Positions 48,820-59,299 of a stretch of DNA of 64,000 nucleotides are shown one piece after another. Below the pieces are notes generated by a model. It made no database searches. It was not told the DNA's origin and worked only from the letters and a program-made list of their open reading frames with translations. How positions within the stretch are numbered: position 1 is the stretch's first letter; every line of letters starts with the position of its first letter. The translations under genes were made by a program, and so were the position numbers. Origin of the DNA: Bin5 sp965204705 (lineage in GTDB: Bacteria; Chloroflexota; Anaerolineae; Caldilineales; Caldilineaceae); NCBI GenBank assembly GCA_965204705.1, contig OZ242006.1, forward strand, positions 5,208,001-5,272,000, read 5' to 3'.

Positions 48820-49268
48820 GGGGAATGCGCTGGCGGCTCCAAGGGTGGGTAGGGTTCGTTGACGTTTTCAAGGTATGTCGAGAAGGCAAGCTCTTCCGGA
48901 TGTGTTCGGTGAAAAGGCAGGGTTTCAAAACGGACGGAAGAGACACTGTTTCAGCGTAACTGCAGGAAAAGCCGGGCTGGACGCTCATTGAACACAGGTC
49001 GTGCGCTCGTACGGGAACTCGCAGGGAACAGGTAAACGCTCGTACGAGCGTTTACGAGAGATCCACGAGCGTTTACGAGCGTTTGCGAGAAAAAAATAAT
49101 AAGAGACGGAACAGCGCAAATTGGCAATGATATAATAATTATATGACGTAATGAAAGGGGCTTATATCGAATAGTGCCGCAAACATTATGAGCCTTGAAT
49201 CGGATCGAGGAACCCGCGGTGGCGTGTCTGAATTGAGGGGCGGGACCCTTAAGTCACTTTCCGTTAAA
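48820..49268. other. Non-coding gap with the 10-mer array
   Basis: No gene. It contains GCTCGTACGAGC palindromes and the GCGTTTACGA array (49032-49090). The left part (48830-48990) has nothing recognisable. Confidence 0.5.
49032..49090. repeat. 10-bp repeat GCGTTTACGA, third locus
   Basis: ACGCTCGTACGAGCGTTTAC then GAGAGATCCACGAGCG and GTTTACGAGCGTTTGCGAGA. Same family as 15151 and 21904, here with a GCTCGTACGAGC palindrome at its edge. Confidence 0.85.
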
Positions 49269-49790
49269 TCATATTGTACTCACGCGACTGACAGGAAGGT
49301 TCGTATTATATTGATTCCACGTATTCAGATTGAACACGTTGCAACTCCGGACAAATGGGCAAAGCCAAGGACTTGGATTCGATCTCGTGAGAGGAAGTTT
49401 CTTCTTCAACTGGTCTGTTCTGATTCCCAACTCTGTCGTTGTCAAAGTATCTAGAGCTACCAAGACCAGGAAATGAATTGGTTTGGAGGCTCTTCCTGAT
49501 GCCCATTCGTAAAGAAAGGAGTCACGATACTTGTATTTGAGATCTTCATCAATTTTGCCGCTCTGAAAGTCCTGAATGAAGGTCTGCTGCTGGATCCGCC
49601 CCATAGCTCTTGGGGCTTGGGGATCCTTGAACTCGATGAACTGGTAACTGTTGGGCTGTTCAACAATAAAGTCTACGGCTTTCATACAGTGGTTCAACCC
49701 ATGACTAGAGGGCTCGTCGAACTTCCAAGCATTTACGACGCCCTTGATCTCAATTTTCAGATCGCCTTCAAAAAAAGTGAAATCTCTCAC
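49269..49790 (-). CDS. Putative PD-(D/E)xK nuclease, partner of an ATPase
   Basis: 173 residues from a GTG that overlaps the ATPase stop as GTGA. VDFIVEQPNSYQFIEFKDPQ gives Asp40, Glu53 and Lys55 in the spacing of a PD-(D/E)xK nuclease core. The remainder is charged (KYKYRDSFLYEWASGRASKP) with IHFLVLVALDTL as a further strand. The family is not recognised by name; nuclease function is inferred from the motif and context. Always-coupled ATPase and nuclease pairs are a common defence layout. Confidence 0.7.
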   Translation of the reverse strand: MRDFTFFEGDLKIEIKGVVNAWKFDEPSSHGLNHCMKAVDFIVEQPNSYQFIEFKDPQAPRAMGRIQQQTFIQDFQSGKIDEDLKYKYRDSFLYEWASGRASKPIHFLVLVALDTLTTTELGIRTDQLKKKLPLTRSNPSPWLCPFVRSCNVFNLNTWNQYNTNLPVSRVSTI

Positions 49791-50809
49791 AGACCTACGT
49801 CTCCAATACTCCGTTTCACTTCCCGGTCATACAAGTCGTCGAAGGTATCAGAAATAGCGTTTGGATCGATTTCAAGAAAGGCATCCGTCGAACAGCAAGC
49901 GATCTCGCTTGTCTCTGCCCGCCTGTACAGCGAATGAAAAACGATCTCGTCCCTGCTTTGTCTCCGCAAATCAAGCTCCTTCAGTATGACGTAATCGTGA
50001 GTGGCCAAGAATATTTGCACCCCGGCGCGCTGCAATTCCAGCAAGACTTCCATAACTACTCCAAAAAGACTGGGATTCAAATTGGTTTCAGGTTCATCCC
50101 AGAACAGAACTGAACCATCCTGCAAAACACCGTTGCGAAGAAGAACCCACAATAGTCCCAGTTTACGAATGCCTTCGGCAAGCAAGGTGAACTCGATATT
50201 TCCTTGTCTGCTGCGCAAGTAGAATTCTTCCTTCTTTATGGTAACTTTACCTTTTATGACCTTCTGCAGGATATTGAACAGATCCTTTCGTTGTCTGTCC
50301 ATTGGTCCCCGTACCAGTGGAAGATAAGCACGCTGCAAGATGTCCGCATAGATTGCTTCAAAATAAATGTCGCGTTGCGTATGGAGTGACAGAAAGCCGG
50401 GTCCGTTGGCAAGCATCTCCTTAACCGGAATGTAGACACTTCCTATCGGTGAATCTACCCAATCCTTGGCGCCGGTAGTATGCGCTGACCTCGAAGACTT
50501 GGCATGATTAGAGAATGAGGTGAGTAGCTTCTGCCTGCCTCTGGAAACTTCTGCTAATCCTCTCGTGCTACCTTTTTGCCGTTTGACCAATCGTCCGAGC
50601 ACGCGACCAGAAGGCAAAAATACCTCAATCAGTTTTTGGGCAAAGGGAGCTTGTGTCTTGGAGACATCACACGCTGCATAGCACACCTTCATCAAATGCG
50701 TTTTGCCGGTCCCGTTTTCTCCCACAAAAACATTGATGCCAGGAGAAAACCCTAACTCCAGCCTCTTAAAGGCAGTAAAGCGTTCCAGTCTAACATTCGT
50801 AAGAGTCAT
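49787..50809 (-). CDS. AAA (ABC/OLD-like) ATPase, defence type
   Basis: 340 residues from the ATG at 50809 (AAGAGG upstream). MTLTNVRLERFTAFKRLELG and FSPGINVFVGENGTGKTHLM carry Walker A at the N-terminus; LLWVLLRNG is the signature-like helix; SVLFWDEPETNLNP is Walker B; IFLATHDYVILKEL the H-loop. This is the AAA_15/AAA_21 type of ATPase that in PARIS, Gabija, retron and similar systems acts as a sensor or toxin controller. The insertion (GRVLGRLVKRQKGSTRGLAE...) is not recognised. It overlaps the downstream nuclease gene by 4 bp. Confidence 0.9.
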   Translation of the reverse strand: MTLTNVRLERFTAFKRLELGFSPGINVFVGENGTGKTHLMKVCYAACDVSKTQAPFAQKLIEVFLPSGRVLGRLVKRQKGSTRGLAEVSRGRQKLLTSFSNHAKSSRSAHTTGAKDWVDSPIGSVYIPVKEMLANGPGFLSLHTQRDIYFEAIYADILQRAYLPLVRGPMDRQRKDLFNILQKVIKGKVTIKKEEFYLRSRQGNIEFTLLAEGIRKLGLLWVLLRNGVLQDGSVLFWDEPETNLNPSLFGVVMEVLLELQRAGVQIFLATHDYVILKELDLRRQSRDEIVFHSLYRRAETSEIACCSTDAFLEIDPNAISDTFDDLYDREVKRSIGDVGL

Positions 50810-51306
50810 CCTCAATCGCCTCTTCCTTCCGGATCAGCAGCTTACCAGTCCACTCTTGCTGCCATTCCAACTCACCTTCACGATTTCGTCTGAGTAAATT
50901 CATCGGAAGGTATTCCGAGGGATGAACGGGCCACATTCGGTGGCTTATAGTCTAGTATGTAATACTTCTCTCGCCGCCCTCGTTTCCGTGGGGAGCAATT
51001 TGCCAAAGCAGACAATGCCCTTTGAATGGCATCTAGTCGTGTCGTCTTTAGGGGCCGGTGGGAGGAGCATCTTAGTTGGATTGCCATTCGGATTCCTTCA
51101 AGGGCGGGGTAGTCATCCATTAGAGAGGCACGTTCCCCGACGTGTACTGAGTGGAGTCTGGCGCTGGGTGAGTGCGAGGGCGACCTCCCAGCTTTGGGAG
51201 GGGTCTGCTCTTGTGACTAGGGACGTATTTTACCTCCTTACTTGTCGGCAAATTATACCACAATTGCGGGTGTGATCTGCCCCCGATGTTTGTACCGCCG
51301 GTTATG
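50810..51306. other. Non-coding gap
   Basis: About 500 bp without a convincing gene. It separates the ATPase unit from a truncated transposase. Confidence 0.4.
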
Positions 51307-51598
51307 TTAGTCCGACAAGAATGGGGACAGGGTCGGCAGGCAAGAGGGCCTCAGGCACCTTGACCTGGCCTGGTCGATCCTGAGGCCCCCGTACTCGCTG
51401 CGCCAGCGGTAGAAGGTCTGCTCGGTCACGCCGATCCGGCGGGCGGCCTCAGCGACTGTGCCGCCCCCGGTTATCGCCACCTCGGCCTCTCTCAGCTTGT
51501 TGATCACCTGCTCCGGCGTATGTCTCTTCCTCGCCATCTTGCCCCTTTCTACGGCCCAATACTAACATTATGCCTGGACCAGCTCTTGGGGGGCAGGT
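51307..51598 (-). mobile_element. 5' fragment of a second IS3-type element
   Basis: The end TGACCTGCCCCCCAAGAGCT, then GGTCCAGGCATAATGTTAG leads into an OrfA start: MARKRHTPEQVINKLREAEV, GGGTVAEAARRIGVTEQTFY and RWRSEYGGLRIDQARSRCLR, a typical IS3/IS2-like OrfA. It stops within orfA at an unrelated sequence. It differs from the 1264-bp element. Confidence 0.85.
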
Positions 51599-51613
51599 CA
51601 AGCTCCATTTCGC

Positions 51614-52117
51614 CTAGTCCAATACACCAGCGAGTTCAAGACTAATGATGATCGCCAATACTGCATGCAGCGCAGCGAACAGACCAGGTATCCTTCGTTC
51701 TATGGTTGTCACCGCTCTGTAGGTCTTGCCTTGCCCCTCATTAGCCAGACGCCACTCACATTTGTAGGGCGCCGCCGGCAGATGCTGCTCCATTTCGTGG
51801 ATCAAGGCGAACTTGACACTGTTCAGGTCGGCGTGTGACTTGATAATCCGTCCCCAGAGCCAGGAGACGAGAATTCCTGCAATGGGAACAAGCAGCGTCC
51901 ACCAGTTCTCGCCAAAACTGGCCGACTGAAGCCCGTACAGCGCAACGAGGGCTGTGTTGAGGGTCAGAAGGTAACTGCTCGAAGCGACCCGCCGTGCGCT
52001 GACGTTCTCCACGGACTGCACGTAAAGCTTGTACTGCTCCAGAAGATCCGTTCTGAAGCTATCCCCATACGTCTCTTTCGAAGTATGGAACAGGCGTCTG
52101 TCCGGGTGATCAGCCAC
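51614..52117 (-). CDS. Three-TM small membrane protein (RipA/SLATT-like), partner of TIR
   Basis: 167 residues from a GTG with AGGAG upstream. SFRTDLLEQYKLYVQSVENV and SARRVASSSYLLTLNTALVA resemble the RipA-type small membrane proteins that accompany TIR or nucleotide-signal genes. Helices at about 47-63, 72-90 and 143-165. The start lies 3 bp after the TIR stop. A membrane effector activated by a TIR signal is the attractive reading, but this is inference. Confidence 0.7.
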   Translation of the reverse strand: MADHPDRRLFHTSKETYGDSFRTDLLEQYKLYVQSVENVSARRVASSSYLLTLNTALVALYGLQSASFGENWWTLLVPIAGILVSWLWGRIIKSHADLNSVKFALIHEMEQHLPAAPYKCEWRLANEGQGKTYRAVTTIERRIPGLFAALHAVLAIIISLELAGVLD

Positions 52118-52120
52118 GAT

Positions 52121-52510
52121 TTATCTTGCTCCTGCGATCAGTTTCTTCAAGTTAGCCCAAGTCCACTTGTGTATCTTGTCTTTTCGACGTGCATTCTTTG
52201 GTTTCGTACATGTCTTGTTCGGGCGGCCCCGCAGCAAGAAATACGGTTTTTTCTCCTCTTGGGTGATGGTCACTTCCGCAGCTACACCCTTCGCATCGTG
52301 GGTGTGTTCACCGCAGATCACGATAGTCAGGTCAGCCTTTCGAATACGACTACGAACCTCCTTTCTCCATTTTCGATTGAGCCGCTCATGTACCGACCGA
52401 TCTTCGATATTGAACGGTGAACCTGATTGATTGGCTTGGCCAATCAGAGTATCCCGTAACTCTTCATCATGGTGAAAGTCGAAACTAATGAATGCTCGTT
52501 TCACTGCCAT
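52121..52510 (-). CDS. ThsB-like TIR protein (DUF1863)
   Basis: 129 residues from the ATG at 52510. VKRAFISFDFHHDEELRDTL, IGQANQSGSPFNIEDRSVHE and ADLTIVICGEHTHDAKGVAA, EVTITQEEKKPYFLLRG match the MTH538/ThsB TIR-like fold (DUF1863). ThsB proteins of Thoeris sense phage and make a cyclic ADP-ribose signal. A longer frame to 52654 overlaps the SIR2 gene and lacks a ribosome site. It sits between SIR2 (46 bp) and the membrane gene (3 bp). Confidence 0.88.
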   Translation of the reverse strand: MAVKRAFISFDFHHDEELRDTLIGQANQSGSPFNIEDRSVHERLNRKWRKEVRSRIRKADLTIVICGEHTHDAKGVAAEVTITQEEKKPYFLLRGRPNKTCTKPKNARRKDKIHKWTWANLKKLIAGAR

Positions 52511-52556
52511 TATCTTGTGGGCCCCAAGCTTCGTTGGGTTTCGGTGATAGTCCTTG

Positions 52557-54324
52557 TCACCGAAAAATTCCCATGGACTGGGCAACTCTAGGAACAAACT
52601 TTCTGAACTGTTGAATCGACGCTGCGCACTCATCAGCAGTTTTGCCAAAGACACCGCTTCTTACGAAAGGTGACTCATGTTGCCGCGTGGCGATAGATTC
52701 CTCAATCTCTCTTAGAATCTGTTCTCTGGTGTTGGACCGCCAGACAAAAGAGCCCACAGGCGCCCAATACGGCCCTCCCGCTCTTTCTCTGTGGTATGCA
52801 TCGCTAAGTGCCATCAGGATTTCCAGTTTATCAAACATCAAATCGTACTGTTTATCACTGGTAATAGTGATGCCAAAGTGTTGTCGCACTGTAGCATGTA
52901 TCCAATCGCTGAACGGTGTGTAATGGTTCTCCATGCCCTCCAGCGATTTCATCATACTCTGTCCATAATTGACGGTATCTTGAAACATACATGAGGCCGG
53001 CAGAAACTGTGTAACAGTTGCCGTCCTGCCGTCTGGAGAAGGGATTTCCGTTGAGAACAGATCACCTAGGAAATGAAGCCTATCGGACAAGAGTGCCCCT
53101 AGGCCTAAAGCATAAAAAATCAGTGTTGCCGGATACCGTTGCAGTCCAAACCACATCGGCTTGCTGGTCACAAGGGGCAGTGTTGCCATCCTTTGTAAAG
53201 CATGTCGCCAGTTGTCGTAATGGGCCTCCTCTGCCCATCGGCCTCCAGTCGCTGCCATGGCGAGGAGCGTGGAACAGGCCGCTTCGTAAGCCCGAACACG
53301 CGCTGTTAGTGTTTCAGTGTTTGGTTCAGGACTGTTCACGTCAAACAGTGGCGTGGACACTGCCTCGACCACTCTCTCGACAGATTCATCAATCAGATCT
53401 GAAAGTTGTATTCGGTAACGTGGCTCAGGAAGGTAACGCTTCAAACTCGCGACTGCTGCCTGGGTCGACAGCGGATGAGGCTGCGAGAACTGTTCAATAG
53501 ACGCGACCTTCTCCTCAATCGTCCCAAAGAACTTATCGGCACTTTCAATGTCAATTACTTGGGCACGACGATGAGTTATGAGCTGCTGCGCTTCATCCTT
53601 TATTTGCCCATATGCTGCCCAGTAGGTCGTGAAACGCCGGGATGGGGCACGAAACAAAGCGTCGCGCAGGGCGAAATCCCAATCTGCTGACCATCCGCAC
53701 ACAATAAGCCCGAACTCATCGAAGATTCTATCCAGAAGCTGGTTGAACACTTCCGAGTACTCGCTCAGTTCGGAAGGCGTGTTGAGAATGCGCGGATCAA
53801 GGTAGTCGCCGTGCAGCTTGACTAAACAGTGCTGGGTATGAACGAGCGGCATCATACCCTTAACTTGATCTTCAGTACTTATCACAACGGGCTCAACGCC
53901 TGCTTCCTCCAGTGCCTTTTCTAACAGGCGGTCAAAATTCGTCGTTATGATTACCTTTACAAAACCTTGAGCGACCAGCCATGCAATCGCCTTGTGCGCG
54001 GCCGTTGGTTGTTTGGCGTTCTCTTCACGTTCTTCTTCGTTCGGTTCAAAGTACGGGCGCAACAACTGTTGGCGCTCAGTTTGCGTCTTGGCAAGTCCGT
54101 CAATGAGCCTCGAGTAGTCCGGAGCCTCATCGTGTTTTTCGCGGTACCACAACTCAGGGTCAAGTTCAGCCGACTCATCTGACGCTGTCGCTAACTTTCG
54201 AATCAGATCACACGTTATGTCCCAGCCCGTCGGAATCTGAGCGGCTTGGGACACTCCAGAGCCGATAAGGAGGGCGTACACGCCGCGATTGGCCTGAATA
54301 GAGAACGCCAGCGAGTCGATAGGA

Positions 54325-54332
<8 letters not shown>
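52557..54332 (-). CDS. SIR2-like NADase with large C-terminal domain
   Basis: 591 residues. ANRGVYALLIGSGVSQAAQI, VKVIITTNFDRLLEKALEEA and QHCLVKLHGDYLDPRIL (catalytic His) give the SIR2 Rossmann fold of defence NADases; FGLIVCGWSADWDFALRDAL closes it. The remaining ~300 residues (RYPATLIFYALGLGALLSDR ...) form a helical domain I do not recognise; there is no SLOG domain as in ThsA. The start overlaps the hsdS stop by 8 bp, so translation is coupled to the specificity subunit. Confidence 0.9.
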
Positions 54333-55692
<1,360 letters not shown>

Positions 55693-55927
55693 TGTGGATT
55701 AGCGCTCTTTGCCTCTTGACAGAAGGAGTAATGATTCTCGATTTTGGATTTCCAAAGGAGTTTAATCTTCATTTCTCGCACGTTTCGGGGGACCCTACCG
55801 TACACTTACAATGCAACCTCATCGACAGTCGCTGAATGCCATCCCTTCGTAATCACTCTGGGATCCGGTCTATTTTCCACAACTGTGTAGTGCTTTTCGA
55901 TCCTTTGTTCTGACGCGGAAGGTCAGT

Positions 55928-56803
55928 CTATACAGTGTCTCGAACTACGAATTCTACCAGTAGTCGCCAGTTGAGAAACGAGATAGCCTTTAGGCTGTTT
56001 ATCTCCGTGCCGTAATCTACTGATATGCCGTGCATCACCTCATGACGATTCAATCCGGGAAATGAGCCTGTAACTCGATGCCTCTTCTTCCAATCATTCC
56101 TTTCGACCTCGTTCATCCACAGAGGAAGGGACGATCGAAGTAAAGAAACAATATACGAACAGACTATTCCATATGACCGCTGTTGTCTTTCTATATTCTT
56201 GACAATGGACTTCCGCGCCGTTGCAGCAAACACGTTCATTCCGAACAGATCGTGCCACATTCCATCCGCTTCTCTTAAGAACCCCTGTACAGAGTTATAA
56301 TAATCTCCATCTCGGTGGGCATGGAACGCGGAACGAAGCGATTGGGCCCGATGAGGACATAATCTCATTAATTCCTCTTCGATTGCACCTTGCCGCTTCC
56401 GATGCCACTGTATAAGCAATTCAGCAGATTCTTCAGGGTTTTCGTCAATTTCGGTCGAAAGGCGATTAAAGAGAAACATTGGCATGTCTAGATCAAGAAA
56501 CCATCCATGTTGTGCCAATCTCATACAACCCGCTCGGATTTTCTCCTCATTTTTCAATTTCAGACGTGCAAATGGCTTCGGCAACTTCCACATAACCGGC
56601 CTAAAATAACTGGTCCGTCTATCACTGAATCCCACCAGATCATCGCGAAATCCTTGCAAGTCAAAACCCATCGTAGTCAGGTTTCGCACACCTCTGTTAG
56701 GCGGCAGCCAGCCAGCATCTGGCCAGGCCGACACTAAAGCAGAGTTTTGACCGTTAAGTAATCCCACAGTCGCTTTCAGTCCAATGGGTTTAGTCGATTC
56801 CAT
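55928..56803 (-). CDS. Hypothetical protein with HEPN-like end
   Basis: 291 residues. GQNSALVSAWPDAGWLPPNR leads to a helical region (RLAQHGWFLDLDMPMFLFNR). The C-terminal FPGLNRHEVMHGISVDYGTE, INSLKAISFLNWRLL has an RxxxxH-type motif (NRHEVMHG) like HEPN RNases of abortive systems. Not assigned to a family. Single gene between the two hsdS-related loci. Confidence 0.6.
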   Translation of the reverse strand: MESTKPIGLKATVGLLNGQNSALVSAWPDAGWLPPNRGVRNLTTMGFDLQGFRDDLVGFSDRRTSYFRPVMWKLPKPFARLKLKNEEKIRAGCMRLAQHGWFLDLDMPMFLFNRLSTEIDENPEESAELLIQWHRKRQGAIEEELMRLCPHRAQSLRSAFHAHRDGDYYNSVQGFLREADGMWHDLFGMNVFAATARKSIVKNIERQQRSYGIVCSYIVSLLRSSLPLWMNEVERNDWKKRHRVTGSFPGLNRHEVMHGISVDYGTEINSLKAISFLNWRLLVEFVVRDTV

Positions 56804-56912
56804 TTTTCACCGCCTCTGGATCTGATTCGAGTTCCCATATCAGGCTTAATCGCTCCATTAAGTGTTGTCGAAAAAGCCTACTTGATGCGCTTCTCCCTAC
56901 ATTCCGCTGGAA

Positions 56913-57233
56913 TCAGTATGAAGTGATCTCGCGATGGAAACTCCACGGTAGGCGCGCCCAGTCGCGGGCCTCCAGCAGGAACGGGATGGTAGACAGCCGC
57001 AGGGCTTCCTCGAGATCGGCGAGTTGGCCGATCAGAATTTCTTCCAAATCAGGACCGCGCAGAACCAGGTCCATGTCGCTGCCGCCGTGGCTGTAGTCGC
57101 TGATAAATGGCACGCCTTCCGGCTCAAACGTCTCAACCTTGATGGACGCCCCAAAAAAACCCATTGCAACCTTTCCGGCAATCGCTTCATTCGTTGCTGT
57201 ACGCCATCCAGCAGCCAATGCGAAACCAGTCAT
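56913..57233 (-). pseudogene. Chimeric remnant: HsdS N-terminus joined to a nucleotidyltransferase C-terminus
   Basis: 106 residues from the ATG at 57233. Residues 8-45 (AGWRTATNEAIAGKVAMGFF, GASIKVETFEPEGVPFIS) read as the first strand region of an HsdS recognition domain. From about residue 46 the sequence becomes GGSDMDLVLRGPDLEEILIG, LADLEEALRLSTIPFLLEAR, DWARLPWSFHREI, the C-terminal part of an MNT nucleotidyltransferase. The usual GS-x-G loop is missing. A recombination between an older hsdS and an MNT gene would explain this. It begins 1 bp after the PIN gene stop. Confidence 0.65.
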
Positions 57234-57234
57234 A

Positions 57235-58095
57235 TCACAACTCCGCAGTCTCAATTCGAGCTACATCTGCCTTGTTTGAAAGGTTGACATCGCCTGTAAC
57301 CAGGACGATTCGAGCGTTCGGGCAAGTCGTTTGAACCTCCAAAACACTCGCGATAATCCGGTCGTCACGATTGTTTTCGTCGAGCCACGATAGAGTTTTC
57401 CCCATTTTGGGCTCGCTAGCGACTGCCTTGACCTTGATAGTTCGATCTACCGTTACCCCTTCTCGAAGGCCACCTTGATTTCGCCAACCCTTAATCCTTG
57501 TGATCACTTTGTTCACTTTCTTCCTAAAGTCGGGATTTCTGTGGTTAACCTTTAGCTCATCCAGTTCGGCAAGAACGGTAGGCAACAGTAGAAAGACGAA
57601 GGTGTCATCACTGGCAATGCTCTTGTAGTGAATCGGGGAAGGTTCACCTATAATGGCATTCGTGTCTGGTATCAATATAGTCGCACCCGGTCCATTGGCA
57701 TCTAGAATGGCAAGCATCCCGTAGAACAGCTTCACATCAGCGCGCAGCTTCTCCTCAATCGCAGCCCTGTCACGGGAAATCGACCAATTAGACTTCAATT
57801 CGATCCACTGACGGACCTGACTGTCAGCCTCTTTGATCCTACGATTTAGATCGTCCGTGGCTTGGGCAAAGACCGATTTGAAGGTATCAAACCACTCCTC
57901 ATAGTCCCGCTTAATGGTAAGCTGATCGTTCAACTGTTCGGAGGTCGCTTCGCCCCAGCAGTAGTCTGGATCCATGAATACGACAGAACCGCTGTCACGG
58001 TCGAAGTGTTCAATGGGCAGTTCCCGAACCAAGTCTGCTATTCGGTCGGTTAAAGCATCCAGGTCTGATTGGAGACGCGCTGCTATTGAAGGCAT
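57235..58095 (-). CDS. PIN-domain nuclease with N-terminal helical region
   Basis: 286 residues. The C-terminal PIN domain has its acidic residues in ILIPDTNAIIGEP, PTVLAELDELKVNHRN, NNRDDRIIASVLEV and VLVTGDVNLSNKAD. The N-terminal ~135 residues are helical and charged (KRDYEEWFDTFKSVFAQATD, DLNRRIKEADSQVRQW). PIN enzymes cleave RNA. The size is twice that of VapC toxins, so this is more like the PIN_4/large-PIN proteins of unknown role. It lies 53 bp downstream of an orphan antitoxin gene. Confidence 0.85.
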   Translation of the reverse strand: MPSIAARLQSDLDALTDRIADLVRELPIEHFDRDSGSVVFMDPDYCWGEATSEQLNDQLTIKRDYEEWFDTFKSVFAQATDDLNRRIKEADSQVRQWIELKSNWSISRDRAAIEEKLRADVKLFYGMLAILDANGPGATILIPDTNAIIGEPSPIHYKSIASDDTFVFLLLPTVLAELDELKVNHRNPDFRKKVNKVITRIKGWRNQGGLREGVTVDRTIKVKAVASEPKMGKTLSWLDENNRDDRIIASVLEVQTTCPNARIVLVTGDVNLSNKADVARIETAEL

Positions 58096-58148
58096 TGTTC
58101 CCTCAAATGATTACACAAGGCTTGGACAAGGAGGCTATTCCTTTACGT

Positions 58149-58403
58149 TTAATGTGGAGCCGGTCGAAAACGGAGCTTCCTTCCCGGCGGGGTTAACGTC
58201 TCCGTACGCGGCTCCGGGGCCAGCAGGAACTCCTTCAGGCCTGGTTTCGCCAGTTTTTCCAGTCTGCGCCACTGTTCAATCGGCACCAGCACCGCGACCT
58301 CTTTCCCCCGCTTAGTGACTATCTGCGGTCCTTCTGCAAGAGTGGCTTCCAGCAGCTCGCTGAAGCGCGCCCTCGCCTCCTGCACTTGCCAGATGTTGCT
58401 CAT
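58149..58403 (-). CDS. Phd/YefM-type antitoxin, without adjacent VapC
   Basis: 84 residues from an ATG with GGAGGG upstream. MSNIWQVQEARARFSELLEA, GPQIVTKRGKEVAVLVPIEQ and RRLEKLAKPGLKEFLLAP are the Phd pattern that normally precedes a 130-residue VapC. The next gene downstream is the 286-residue PIN protein, which may or may not be its partner. Confidence 0.88.
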   Translation of the reverse strand: MSNIWQVQEARARFSELLEATLAEGPQIVTKRGKEVAVLVPIEQWRRLEKLAKPGLKEFLLAPEPRTETLTPPGRKLRFRPAPH

Positions 58404-58458
58404 GTTTCCCTCCAGTTTCAGGCTTTTGGGCCGGGAAAATGTTGGACGGCCGCTACTG

Positions 58459-58587
58459 TCAATTTCGCTCCTCCAAACTGCCTCTGCCAGGCTCAAACTG
58501 CCGCCGGACTTTACCGCTGCCAACCAGCTGCGACAGCAGGCGGTAGTTGCCCCGCTCATGGCGGATGCGGCCGGCGACGACCGCGGG
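58459..58587 (-). pseudogene. Duplicated ImmA/IrrE-like C-terminal fragment (copy 2)
   Basis: 43 codons (PAVVAGRIRHERGNYRLLSQ, LVGSGKVRRQFEPGRGSLEE, RN and a TGA) nearly identical to the end of the fragment at 59299. The nucleotide sequence is also highly similar, so this is a recent duplication of about 130 bp. No start. Confidence 0.85.
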
Positions 58588-58659
58588 GTGGGCTCTACTA
58601 TGGGGCAAGGCCGCGCCGAGACCCGTGTTTCGGCCTTAGTTTGACAATGAGAACACCTG

Positions 58660-59001
58660 TTATTCATCGTTTATAAGTCTCTCAACCTCGTGACGCAGCA
58701 GTGGCAGATTCGTCTCTACCACGTCCCACACCAGTCCATCGTCAACACTGGCGTATCCATGTATCAGGATATTGCGAAAGGCGATCACGCGTCGATAGTT
58801 GGTGATGCGCACTGCCAGCTCCTCGTCATGCCGCGCAAGCTGAGAAACCGCCTCGCCAATGATCGCAAATTGGCGCTCTACAGCCGCTCTCAGCATGGCG
58901 TCGCGTTGGTAATCAGCGAATGTCTTTCCTGCCAGGAACTCAGCCAGGAGATCGGCTGCGCTGCGCATATCAAACAGGTACTTCTTCGCTTCAAGCCGCA
59001 T
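58660..59001 (-). CDS. hepT: HepT-like HEPN toxin (DUF86)
   Basis: 113 residues from the ATG at 59001. MRLEAKKYLFDMRSAADLLA, VERQFAIIGEAVSQLARHDE and YRRVIAFRNILIHGYASVDD carry the RxxxxHxY motif (RNILIHGY) of HepT RNases. HepT is silenced when its partner MntA AMPylates the motif tyrosine. Overlaps mntA by 11 bp. Confidence 0.92.
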   Translation of the reverse strand: MRLEAKKYLFDMRSAADLLAEFLAGKTFADYQRDAMLRAAVERQFAIIGEAVSQLARHDEELAVRITNYRRVIAFRNILIHGYASVDDGLVWDVVETNLPLLRHEVERLINDE

Positions 59002-59299
59002 AGAGCTGTGTCCTGGTCTCTTCAACGCGCTGCCGGAAGAAGGGATTCCGGATCGCCGAGTCGACAACGAGGTCAACGGGACCTTCGAACAGCGTTTCCA
59101 GAGCCTCCAGCAGCCCGAAATAGGCATCGGCATACGACCCCGCGGACAACGGCTGGAACTCTACCAGAAAGTCCAGGTCGCTGGCGCCTTCTCCGCGGCT
59201 GGCGGAGGCGGCTGAACCGAACAGGTCCAGACGTTTAACATTGTAGCGCAGGCAGAGACGCTCCAGATCGGAAGCTCGCTCCGAGACGGCCGCTATCAT
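58991..59299 (-). CDS. mntA: MntA-like nucleotidyltransferase antitoxin
   Basis: 102 residues. YNVKRLDLFGSAASASRGEG, ASDLDFLVEFQPLSAGSYAD gives the G-S-x10-D-x-D catalytic motif, and LETLFEGPVDLVVDSAIRNP the third acidic residue. It AMPylates HepT. Start ATG overlaps the stop of the ImmA/IrrE fragment as ATGA. Confidence 0.92.
   Translation of the reverse strand: MIAAVSERASDLERLCLRYNVKRLDLFGSAASASRGEGASDLDFLVEFQPLSAGSYADAYFGLLEALETLFEGPVDLVVDSAIRNPFFRQRVEETRTQLYAA

Noticed and set aside
49269..50809. PARIS (AriA/AriB)
   Set aside because: The ATPase would fit, but the partner shows a PD-(D/E)xK-like core rather than the DUF4435/TOPRIM features of AriB.
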